A DNA stretch of 32,869 bases from Plicaturopsis crispa FD-325 SS-3. Its lineage: Eukaryota > Basidiomycota > Agaricomycetes > Amylocorticiales > Amylocorticiaceae. Both the position numbers and the translations under genes were made by a program. The DNA lies in NCBI GenBank assembly GCA_000827205.1, contig KN832578.1, positions 212,399 to 245,267 on the forward strand. Direction: 5' to 3'. Each line of letters begins with the position of its first letter. Position 1 is the first letter of the stretch. Under the pieces are notes generated by a model. That model saw only the letters and a program-made list of their open reading frames with translations. It did not search any database and was not told the origin of the DNA. Below, piece after piece: positions 20,301-27,093 of the stretch.

Positions 20301-21330
20301 GTTCCGGGACTACGTGTTTGAGGATTTCGTCTTCTGTCGCGGTTTTAGGATCAAAGGTGCTAGTCGCGCGTAACTTCTCTCCTTCTGAATATGGAGAGAT
20401 GTGTATCATGTATGCGTGTTCGCCCTGTCGTAGTAATGAGGCGAAGGGCTCGGCGCCGATGATGCGAATGTCGAGTTCATCGGAAAACGGGATCGACGGG
20501 TCTTCGTCAGGATTGTCTTCCTCAAGGCTAGGCTCTTCCTCGGCCGTCGGTGGAAGTCGCGTTCCCGAGGTAGGGGCCTTGTCCGCGCAAGGGGGAGTTC
20601 TGGTTCGTCGCGGGACTTCCGGGCGTTCGTCCCCGTCGTCAGGAAAGAGTCGCGACTCGCGAGGAGGACTTTTTGGCGCATCCTCATCCTCTATTTCCTC
20701 GATGCTAACTTTTCGCGAAGTCGCGCGATTTGTTTGGGAAGTCGCGGTCCGTAGAGGGATAGTGGCGCCTAGAAGCGATTCCGAAAATTGTAAAGACAGT
20801 GATGACCAGTCGATCCTAGGGTTCCACTCGCGTAGCCACGGAAGTCCGAGGACGATCGGGGCCGCGGAATGGAGTCGCGTGACAAGGAATCGTATGGTCT
20901 GGTTTGTACCATCGGCGAACTGCACGCGAGTGATTAGCTCGTGGGTAATGGCGCCGGAAGAGGTTGGTTCTCCGTCGAAGAGCTGGAGAGGAATAGGATG
21001 AGGAAGTTTCGTGAGGGGGGCGGATGCGGCGTGAACAAGCTGATGGTCAATGAAATTTTGCGAAGCCCCGCAATCTACGAGGGCGTTCTTGTCGTGAAGG
21101 TCAAGTAGCGGAAGATGAATCTGAAGAATGAAGGACGTAGAGGATCGTGAGGAGAATTGTGCGTTAGGGGGAGGATCGTAAGAATCGTGAGTAGTGGCGC
21201 GGAGCGCGGCGGGAGGTACGGAGTCGCGAATCAGTTGGTCTCCGCCTCCGGCTGACTCGCTTCTTCGTTTTCCGAGGCGGGAGTTTCGGTTTCCTCTTCG
21301 ATGGTGTAGGTCTCGTAAATCTCCTCGTTG
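17365..21330 (-). CDS. pol: Gypsy-1 Pol: protease, reverse transcriptase, RNase H, integrase, chromodomain
   Basis: The frame is open from just after a TGA at 21331-21333 to the stop at 17365 (about 1,320 codons) and lacks a convincing own ATG, so expression as a Gag-Pol fusion by a -1 shift in the 100-base overlap with gag is likely. The protease active site reads LVDCGAS (around 21070). Reverse transcriptase has LRLCVDYRGLN and YLDD (19732-19743). RNase H shows ILECDASD. Integrase has a zinc-binding HHCC region (HHDHKLRGHPG...CHECIRAK), then MDHIETLP, DRGRLFVSRFWKSL and HPETDGQTERLNQ as the D-D-E core. The C-terminus is a chromodomain (YEVDTILDSR, LYLVQWRGYGPEENSWEP), which in chromoviruses directs integration to methylated-histone chromatin. 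No breaks seen; it looks functional. Confidence 0.95.
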   Translation of the reverse strand, partial: QRGDLRDLHHRRGNRNSRLGKRRSESAGGGDQLIRDSVPPAALRATTHDSYDPPPNAQFSSRSSTSFILQIHLPLLDLHDKNALVDCGASQNFIDHQLVHAASAPLTKLPHPIPLQLFDGEPTSSGAITHELITRVQFADGTNQTIRFLVTRLHSAAPIVLGLPWLREWNPRIDWSSLSLQFSESLLGATIPLRTATSQTNRATSRKVSIEEIEDEDAPKSPPRESRLFPDDGDERPEVPRRTRTPPCADKAPTSGTRLPPTAEEEPSLEEDNPDEDPSIPFSDELDIRIIGAEPFASLLRQGEHAYMIHISPYSEGEKLRATSTFDPKTATEDEILKHVVPEQYRDFADVFSEGAAREMPPHREYDHTIELEDGKTPPFGKIYNMSELELATLKDYIDDMLGKGFIRASNSPAGAPVLFAKKKDGSLRLCVDYRGLNRITRKNRYPLPLIGNLVDRLRSAKVFTKIDLRAGYNNIRIAEGHEWKTAFRTRYGSFEYLVMPFGMTNSPATFQYFMNDIFRDLVDVFVIIYLDDILIFSDNEQEHEEHVRTVLARLRQHNLHAKPEKCAFHTDAVEYLGVIVSPRGVSMDPAKIQVILDWPSPRSVKEIQSFLGFANFYRRFIDNYSGIVVPITRLLRKNSRWNWDERCEDVFRLLKQAFTSAPILRHFDPLLPIILECDASDWAIAAIISQIDPVTNELRPVAFHARTMIPAELNYDIYDKELLAIFEAFKQWRAYLEGAAHQIQVFSDHHNLQYFTTTKQLSRRQARWSEYLSEFDFNIYYRAGRLGAKPDALTRRPDVYPKKSFIAEANATNRRQVLRPEQLSASLILNEEAELARVRNTPHDDYFRSKVAVIDSDAPTHFALSPDKRTLLVKGRVYVPDHGSLRLDIMKSHHDHKLRGHPGIRKTTQLIMRTYFWPRIRHDVTDYIRTCHECIRAKAVRHKPYGNLKPLPIGTRPWASIAMDHIETLPTSDGFDSILVVVCRLTKQGVFIPTHSNADAPELARLYIRDIFSKHGLPSDIISDRGRLFVSRFWKSLCSALEIRTNLSTAYHPETDGQTERLNQILEQYLRIFINYEQDNWAPQLPLAEFVYNNTPHSATGVSPFFANKGYHPRLTISLSNIPSHDAHLVAADLKELHAYLRDQIRTANEAYATHADAHRTPTPDWSVGDKVWLDLRNVKTKRAMKKLDHKRHGPFPITAKIGSHAYRLELPRTLQGIHNVFHVSLLERAHDERFPQRRHLPPPPVEVEGAPEYEVDTILDSRRNRGRVLYLVQWRGYGPEENSWEPLANLTNAFDAIRDFHERQPRKPRATGIDLAPPQ

Positions 21331-23468
21331 TCACCCTCGATGGTAAACGTCGCACGCCCTTGTACCGGTTTGCGAGTGGGACAATCCTCGAACTTATGGG
21401 GCTTGCCGCAGTACATGCAAAGCCCCTTGCGTTCTCTCTCGGCGCGTTCCTCCGCGGTAAGATGACCTCGCGGTTCGCGTCGTCCAGTTTCAGCGCGCGC
21501 AGGGCCGACGGGGTTGCTCGCGGCTCTAGGGTTCGAAGTCGCGGTGCTGTTGTTCCCGACGGTGTTTGGCTTCGACGAGTTATACCTCTTCTGTTCCGCA
21601 TCAAACTCCCAGTAACGATTATCAATTTGCTCGCACATGGCGCGGAGTCCGTCATAGTCAGCGGGCAGGGGAATCGTTTCCATGGCCTTCTTGATGCGGA
21701 AGGGAAGTGATTGGTATAGGGCGTAGTACAGGCCCGCGGCGTTGAAGCCTGTCTCGAGCCCGCACTCTTCGAACCGGATGATGTGCGAAGAGAAGTGATC
21801 ACGATCTCCCATCACCAACCGGCCAAGTTGCTGCTGTGCCTCATAGCGGACGTTGGTCACCCCGAATTGTCGCGCAAATTCCTCCGTGAAGGCGCCCCAG
21901 TCTTGAAGTACCTCCGAATTGTGATTATACTGGAGATAGGAGATATAGTGACTCTGCGCGAGGTCGCGGAAGTAAGACGCGGCGAATGCCACTTTGTCGC
22001 GGTCGTTGGCATACGTGGTAGGCTTGGCTTGGAAAGTCATGAGACACTCCGAGATGAAGGACTTCCACTTCCTACGATCGCGCCCCGTGAATGGATCTGG
22101 TTTGCGAATGTCGATTTTTGATTCACGGGTTAGAGTCGCGTTCTCGTTGCCCGAGTCGCGGTCACGCGTCTGTTGCTCCGGGACATAGTATACGACGTGT
22201 ACTCCAGGGTTTGGTTGTAATCCTCCCGGTATTCCCGGAATGTGAGGAGGGCCGCCAGGTCCGCCGGGTCCGCCAGGTCCACCAGGTCCGCCAGGGCCAC
22301 CACCAGGGCCTCCAGGATTTCCACCCGGTCCTCCAGGATTTCCGGGCCCGCCACCGCCTCCGAAATTTCCGAACCCTCCACTGGGTCCGGGTCCGCTAGG
22401 GCCACCGGGTCCGCCACCTCCTCCGTGGCTCGGAGGATAAGGATGGCTTGCCGAGGCGGAGGAGGGACGGTTAGGTGGAATAGGAGGTGGCCCCCGGGGG
22501 GTAGACAGGTGTGGTGGAAGGTCTCGCGTGAAGGGTTCGAAGGGGTTCGATAGTCGCGGTTGTGCCGAGCGCGTTTCGTGTCTTCGAGTCTCCCCCTCGT
22601 ACTCCGATCGGTAGTCGCGCGCGGGTTGCGCAGCATAGCTGGGGAACGCGTCAATCCGTCTGCCTTCCCGTATTCCTTCCAGCGGAGTGCTAACAAAAGG
22701 AGCAAAGGATACCCCGCTGGCCCGGGTACGATTATCTCCTCGTCCTGCTATCGCGGAACGTTCAGCGGTGGGTGGTACCGACCCGCTGAAATGGGTACGT
22801 CCCCGACCCGGGAAAAGACTGTCGAGCATTCTCTGCGGCATGTCCTCCGTACTAGGGCGAGGAGTATTGAGTCGCGCCGAGGGGGGTGGCTGGGACCATC
22901 GGTCGGCCTGGGAGAAGCTGATGTTGCTCGGCGTGACCGATTGGTTTTGCAGGATTTCCTCGAAGTTCGGGACTTCCTGGTAGAGCTGGATTACCGCGTT
23001 CAATTCCTCCAGTAGCTCCCTCCGCTGGTGGAACTGGAGCCCGGTAACGAGGCTGGCTTCTAAGGTTCCGTCCCTAACCGACTCGTACACTCCTCTTGCC
23101 AGAGACAGCCACTGGTCATCGGGTCGGTAGTGATCGGTGACCCCAAGGGGAACCAGGATGGATCTCGCAGCCCAGACGCGCCCCGACCGTGCACTTAGGT
23201 CGATGTGCATTGACTGCGCCACGGGTGTTTGAACAGCGGCTGGCGTATACTGGGGCCACGAGCTCTGAGTGTAGGTGGATTCCCGTCGCGACTCTTGCGT
23301 CGGGGAATATGGCGTAGCGCTTAGGCTCTGGTAGCGCGGATGGGTGGAGTAAGAATCGGGATCCCGCACTTCTTGAGCGGAAGGGGGTTCGGTCGATAAG
23401 TGCGAAGAAGGCAGAGGAACTTCCTGCGCTTCTTGAGTTTGGACTTGTTCTGTCGCGGCGAACGACAT
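21231..23468 (-). CDS. gag: Gypsy-1 Gag with Gly/Pro-rich centre and CCHC zinc knuckle
   Basis: This 745-residue structural protein of the virus-like particle starts at ATG 23468. The N-terminal third is Ser/Pro/Gln-rich. Residues about 340-415 are an unusual collagen-like Gly-Gly-Pro repeat (22210-22440), encoded by simple-sequence DNA prone to slippage. The capsid-like part follows (KPDPFTGRDRRKWKSFISEC, FARQFGVTNVRYEAQQQL), as in retrotransposon gag domains. A zinc knuckle CMYCGKPHKFEDC (21419-21381) binds nucleic acid. The C-terminus is acidic. The stop at 21231 lies inside the pol open frame, which is read in the -1 frame. Confidence 0.93.
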   Translation of the reverse strand: MSFAATEQVQTQEAQEVPLPSSHLSTEPPSAQEVRDPDSYSTHPRYQSLSATPYSPTQESRRESTYTQSSWPQYTPAAVQTPVAQSMHIDLSARSGRVWAARSILVPLGVTDHYRPDDQWLSLARGVYESVRDGTLEASLVTGLQFHQRRELLEELNAVIQLYQEVPNFEEILQNQSVTPSNISFSQADRWSQPPPSARLNTPRPSTEDMPQRMLDSLFPGRGRTHFSGSVPPTAERSAIAGRGDNRTRASGVSFAPFVSTPLEGIREGRRIDAFPSYAAQPARDYRSEYEGETRRHETRSAQPRLSNPFEPFTRDLPPHLSTPRGPPPIPPNRPSSASASHPYPPSHGGGGGPGGPSGPGPSGGFGNFGGGGGPGNPGGPGGNPGGPGGGPGGPGGPGGPGGPGGPPHIPGIPGGLQPNPGVHVVYYVPEQQTRDRDSGNENATLTRESKIDIRKPDPFTGRDRRKWKSFISECLMTFQAKPTTYANDRDKVAFAASYFRDLAQSHYISYLQYNHNSEVLQDWGAFTEEFARQFGVTNVRYEAQQQLGRLVMGDRDHFSSHIIRFEECGLETGFNAAGLYYALYQSLPFRIKKAMETIPLPADYDGLRAMCEQIDNRYWEFDAEQKRYNSSKPNTVGNNSTATSNPRAASNPVGPARAETGRREPRGHLTAEERAERERKGLCMYCGKPHKFEDCPTRKPVQGRATFTIEGDNEEIYETYTIEEETETPASENEEASQPEAETN

Positions 23469-23690
23469 TTCGAGTATTCAGCGATCGTGAGGCGAGGTGA
23501 GACTTTAAATTATGTGAGGATCAGAACCGAAGGTTCACTAGACTGTCGCGTTTCGGCGGAGCGGGTTCTGCGGACTCGCTGAGACGATCGCGATGGGAAG
23601 GGACGAGGGATGGAGTCGCGGTTGGAGTCGCGAGTGGGTGGAGGAGACGGAGTGAAGCCGCGGTGAAGTGGCGGAGGTGAGGAGATGAAG

Positions 23691-23815
23691 AGGACAAGTC
23701 GCGGGGACGCCGCGGCTCGGAGCGAGAGTAGATAAGGCTAGAGGAGACGAAGGGGACAAGTCGCGGGGACGCCGCGGCTCGGAGTGAGAGAGGTTAAGGC
23801 TAGAGAAGATATAAG
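23691..23815 (+). repeat. Two tandem 62-base units in the gypsy-1 LTR
   Basis: Units start with GGACAAGTCGCGGGGACG at 23692 and 23754 and include CGCCGCGGCTCGGAG and AAGGCTAGAG. Related units, with different spacing, fill the window end (32687 onward). Each unit contains one AGTCGCG heptamer. Confidence 0.85.
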
Positions 23816-24089
23816 TCAGTAGTTAAGCGCAGTTAGAGAGGAGCCCAGCGACGGGAGAGCGAGAGAGGAAGCTAGTCAGTAAAGTTTAGAGAGCCGAGCG
23901 ACGGGAGGAGAGAGAAACAAGCAGAGAGATTAGATAAGGGGAACAGATAAGAGATCCGGGACTAGAGTCAACCGGGGAAGACGCGTAGGAGCGAGAGGTG
24001 AGGAGGGGACGACGAGACGAAGTCGCGAAACGCAGTTTAGTGAGATAAACGCAATTTAAAGTCTAAGGAGTATGTACATCGTTGAGAGG

Positions 24090-24097
24090 TATTTATA
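24090..24097 (-). promoter_or_regulatory. TATA box of the gypsy-1 LTR promoter
   Basis: The minus strand reads TATAAATA about 475 bases into the LTR. Transcription would start near 24060-24070, after which the minus strand is pyrimidine-rich, as is common at fungal start sites. This would divide the LTR into U3 (about 500 bases) and R/U5. Confidence 0.55.
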
Positions 24098-24571
24098 CGA
24101 GTGAAAAACAAGAAAGGGGGACTTGTCCAAAGGGGTATAAGGGTACGGTGTCGTCCTTGAGGCGGCAACGTGTACGATGGTGCCGGAGGTGCTGGAGATA
24201 CGCGAGGACGACTCCTTGTTCAGTTTCCGTTGTTGGCATTAGTCGCGGCGGGCGTAGGGTCGGCGTGCATTGCTTTTGATGCGAGTGATACACGTGTCGG
24301 TGATACGCGAGACTTTGTGTCGGCGAGTCGCGTGGGTCACGGGGGCGCATGTTGATGGCTTGATCGCATGGCCTTTCCGTCGGCAGCGGACCGGTCCGAG
24401 AGGAGCGTGCGGTCCGATGTCGTGATGTTCGGTCGTATCGGGTCGTACGGTCGGTTGTATCGGAGTCGCGCGGTTCGGAGTGACGGTTCGCGCGTCCGAT
24501 CGTTATACTGGCTCGCGAGTCGCGTCTCGTGGTAGCGCGGCTTGGAGGGCTCGCTGGTACGGGTCGTGACA

Positions 24572-25954
24572 CAGGCGAAACTCGATTCGATGCCAGCCGC
24601 CGCGCGACAGGCGGAGTTGGCTCAGCTGCGGCGCGAGGGACCTCATGAGCGCTTGCGGCAGGACAATATACTTCGCAACAAAGCCATGCAGAGGGCCCTC
24701 GGCTTGGACGTGCCAATCATAGGGCGACCGAGACCTAAGCCGAGGAAGGCCACTGCCGCCGTACCGGATGGCGAGCGGCGACGCTCCAGCCGCTTAGGGC
24801 AGGCCAGCAGTGGCAGCGTTGAGGCAGAAGCGGGCGCGTCAGCGCCTGCTAAGTCGGCTTCTGGGGTGACACCACCTCCCCAGTCAACCGTGACCCACGC
24901 CGCGCCACCAGGCGCCCCAACGTCCTGGTTTGGCCGGCGCCCCAGGACTGACACCACCCACTCCCCCCCAACAACCTCATCGTCGCGTCAGGGATCCGCG
25001 CCACCAATGAACTCCACGCGCGTGGTTGCGCTTACGCGCTGTACCTCGCCGCCGCCGCCGCGTACCTCAGGCGTCGTGGCCGCGCAGCCACCGTCGTTTT
25101 TGAACAATTCACGGGCGGCCAGCCCCGCAGCCGCGCTTTCGCACTCGCCTCCTCCAAACACGGCGCCTCCGATCTCGCCGCCTCCGAACGAGACGCCTCC
25201 GAACATAACGCCTTCAAACTCGCCACCTCCGGACACCGCACCTCCACCGGAGGTGCAACCCTCCCTCGAGCCCGTGCAGTGGTTTCAGACGTACCACGCG
25301 TATCTTCTGAACACCCCAGGCGCTGGGGATGCGTGGGGCGGCTGCCTGGCGTCCTGGAGCACCCTAGAGAAGGGATACCGGTTTCGCAGCCCGGTAAGTG
25401 GTCAGATTGAATGCGTAGCGCGCGCCCTCTTACCGTTGTTTTCCAGAAAACGGGCCTCTCCGCGAGGGGCCGCCCGAACGAAGTTCAGTTCTGGGTATCG
25501 CGCGCACGTCCGGTCGAGGACAAGCACAGCAACCAGTGGCAACCTGTCGTCAAGGACGGCGCCTCGCTGGAGGCGAGTTTCTGGAAGTGGTGGACCGCGA
25601 TCAACCCTCCCTGGCGCAAGAAGGACTCCGACGGACGGTTCAAGCAGGAAGGCTCCGGGACTTGGGACGCCCTGGTAGCCCCGGGTAAGAACGGGTTTCT
25701 CAGCGTGCTTGTGTGTCTGAAGTGGTGGCACACGGCGTTGGCTGGCGGGAACACGGCTGGTTGGGACGCCGCATTGCGCGACGTCGCGTGGGTCCTGGCG
25801 TCTATGGTCGGGGCTTCGAGTCGCAAGCGCGCGATCGCGGAAACCGAGGACGACGAGTCCGTGGATCCCGCCTCAAAGTAAGTCGTTCATTCAACTCAAG
25901 TGCACGAACTTATTGTTGTTTTGATTTGACAGGCGAAAAAAAATTACTGCCTAG
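24572..25954 (+). pseudogene. Cargo-type basidiomycete gene interrupted by gypsy-1 (5' part missing), 3 remaining exons
   Basis: Remaining exons are 24572-25393, 25447-25877 and 25933-25954. The last one depends on a GTAAGT...GACAG intron; without it the stop is at 25879-25881. The frame is open from the LTR edge, so gypsy-1 landed in the coding region; the missing 5' part should lie in the gap. The N-terminal part has NILRNKAMQRALGLDVP and a basic RPRPKPRK patch. The middle is a Pro/Ser-rich linker with reiterated SPPPNTAPP-type units. The C-terminal domain (WGGCLASWSTLEKGYRF, RPNEVQFWVSRAR, FWKWWTAINPPWR, NGFLSVLVCLKWW) is a type I associate with multi-copy basidiomycete genes near transposons, without known function. 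The internal Met at 24593 could be a new start for a truncated protein. Confidence 0.75.
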
Positions 25955-26290
25955 ATCTATATACACTTCATCTGTCTCTGTTGCTAATGCCATGTCTTGT
26001 TTGCCTTGCTGTGGTTGAGAAAGTGAACAAATCGGAGTGTACAGTTGATGTGCACAGAATCTACCAAGTCAATTTCGGCCCAAGGTGTTTTTGCTGAATT
26101 TCGGCAAGTAGAAGGGTTTTGCCAATAACCAGGTTCAAAAAGGCATCCCCGAAGGCCGAAAGGGCAGAATCCCGATCCATGCGTTCCAAGGGCAATTGCC
26201 GGACAAGCGCACAGAAAAATTGAAAGGCCGAAGGGCAGCCGAGGTGCCGGACAATTTGATAAGCTGCCCAAACGCGGACAGGGGCTACTC
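25955..26290. other. Intergenic, no gene seen
   Basis: This is AT-richer sequence between the cargo gene and the right inverted repeat. Short open frames on both strands show no coding character. It may be the 3' flank of the cargo gene plus subterminal transposon sequence. Confidence 0.45.
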
Positions 26291-26365
26291 CGGCATGATC
26301 CAGGAAATGGAGCATTAGAGAATTGGAATGATGCAGGGAGTTAATGCATTAATACTACAACATCA
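26291..26365 (-). repeat. Right terminal inverted repeat (candidate) of the KDZ element
   Basis: Its reverse complement begins TGATGTTGTAG and matches 1156-1230 at about 56 of 75 positions; the stretch CTAATGCTCCATTT against CTAATGCGCCATTT is the strongest inner match. It contains the palindrome TTAATGCATTAA (26341-26352). Confidence 0.55.
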
Positions 26366-26373
26366 GCTGCGCC

Positions 26374-26930
26374 ACAGTCCGGATCGGAATCCGGAATCCT
26401 ACAAACGCGTTGTCGTCGTTCAATATTCAATGCTCGTCGTCGTCGTCCACCACGTCGTCTGCGTCCTGTACGCTGCGTCGACGCGCACCCTCCGCATCTT
26501 TGCAGAGAGGACTGTGTACGTCTTGTGTGACGGATACGGGCGGGCCGGTAGCCGGATCCGCGAGGCCGCGGCCATCGGACCCTTCGTCCCGAAAAGACAT
26601 GAGCAAGCGCGCGAGACGCGGGCTCGGAATTGGACTCGGATCGGACTTTGAATCACTTAAAGCTTTCGTCAACGCTCCTCCTTCATTCCTTGTAGTCACT
26701 CTGTCGTAGCTCGTAGCCCGTTCTCATATCAAGTCCTTTCCTCTTCTCTGTTTCCTCGTCTCAGTTCCCTTGCCTCAGTCTCGTCCTCTCAGTTCCTCGA
26801 CCACGTCAAGGGTACGTGCTCCTCAGTTCAGTCTACTCATCTTTTGCCTCGGCTCTCCCTTCTAGACTTCTAAGATCATCCTACGCTGCTCGTCTTACTC
26901 GCGCGAGTCCTATCTGAAGGCCGTTTCACA
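26374..26930 (+). repeat. 5' LTR region of gypsy-2 (outer edge unresolved)
   Basis: The inner end GTTTCACA at 26930 is placed by the primer-binding site that follows. A pyrimidine-rich run at 26690-26830 is typical of R/U5. With no second LTR to compare, the outer edge cannot be fixed; 26374 is only the limit set by the KDZ repeat. A start near 26524 (TGTGTGACGG) is possible. Confidence 0.45.
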
Positions 26931-26931
26931 G

Positions 26932-26948
26932 TGGTGCCAGAACCGTGG
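26932..26948 (+). promoter_or_regulatory. Primer-binding site of gypsy-2
   Basis: TGGTGCCAGAACCGTGG follows the LTR end (CACA) after one base. It begins with TGG, the complement of a tRNA CCA end, and looks like the primer sites of other Ty3/gypsy elements. Which tRNA pairs with it was not determined. Confidence 0.65.
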
Positions 26949-26985
26949 ACTCGCTTCACGAGTTCGACCGGTAGCGTAGTTTCGG

Positions 26986-27063
26986 GCGAGGACTTTGCGA
27001 AAAGCCCTCGCGCCGTGTACTAATTGTATTCAGTCGGCTTAACCGCCTGTCCTTGCAAAAGGA
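26986..27063 (+). other. Two GNRA-capped hairpins in the gypsy-2 leader
   Basis: Hairpin 1 (26986-27011) has a stem of six pairs (GCGAGG/CCTCGC), one mismatch, four pairs (CTTT/AAAG) and a GCGA tetraloop. Hairpin 2 (27050-27063) is TCCTT-GCAA-AAGGA. A further stem-loop, ACTCG-CTTCA-CGAGT, lies at 26949-26963. Their place between primer site and gag start is where retroelement packaging or dimerisation signals lie; that role is inference. Confidence 0.7.
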
Positions 27064-27093
27064 ATACCGTCGTCGCAAGACGAAGTACATATT

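Larger units (their letters stand above)
13823..24571 (-). mobile_element. Gypsy-1: Ty3/gypsy chromovirus with an antisense accessory gene
   Basis: Read on the minus strand the order is 5' LTR (about 24571-23669), leader, gag (23468-21231), pol in the -1 frame (21330-17365: protease, reverse transcriptase, RNase H, integrase, chromodomain), a 3.2 kb region with an antisense gene, polypurine tract and 3' LTR (14151 into the gap). The visible 329 bases of the left LTR match the right LTR except for a single one-base indel near 13857. This means a recent insertion. Gag and pol are open. The element interrupts the cargo gene at 24572. All parts needed for retrotransposition are visible except a primer-binding site I could identify. 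Confidence 0.9.
23669..24571 (-). repeat. 5' LTR of gypsy-1
   Basis: The outer edge (24571, TGTCACGACCC on the minus strand) is certain from comparison with the left LTR. The inner edge at 23669 (ending CCGCCA) is inferred: similarity with the LTR fragment at the window end starts exactly at this TGGCGG, and TG...CA ends result. A length of 903 bases would fit the left LTR within the gap. A primer-binding site was not recognised next to it, so the inner edge stays uncertain. Confidence 0.72.
1156..26365. mobile_element. Candidate large KDZ DNA transposon with TET/JBP and cargo genes, carrying a nested gypsy element
   Basis: The proposed unit is bounded by inverted repeats at 1156-1230 and 26291-26365 that start with the same 11 bases (TGATGTTGTAG) and match at about 56 of 75 positions without gaps. 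The 8-base flanks GTTGCACC (1148-1155) and GCTGCGCC (26366-26373) match at 6 of 8, with both differences transitions, as a decayed target duplication might. Inside lie the KDZ transposase, the TET/JBP enzyme and four multi-exon cargo-type genes, plus later insertions (LTR block at 11456, gypsy-1). Removing gypsy-1 leaves roughly 14 kb. Against this reading, the sequence right of 26373 does not visibly continue the accessory gene that flanks the left end. The two repeats could also belong to separate related elements. Confidence 0.5.

Noticed and set aside
21164-21802. A separate basic protein encoded on the minus strand inside gag
   Set aside because: It is the third frame of gag, Arg/Ser/Pro-rich through base composition, with no recognisable motif.
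23515-23545. A primer-binding site or tRNA T-arm-like sequence (GGTTCTGATCC on the minus strand) upstream of gypsy-1 gag
   Set aside because: It does not start with TGG next to an LTR end and no tRNA fold could be drawn, so I left the gypsy-1 primer site unassigned.
26410-26709. Protein-coding frames in the gypsy-2 LTR
   Set aside because: Several overlapping frames on both strands are rich in Arg and Ser without motifs; they are by-products of GC-rich LTR sequence.
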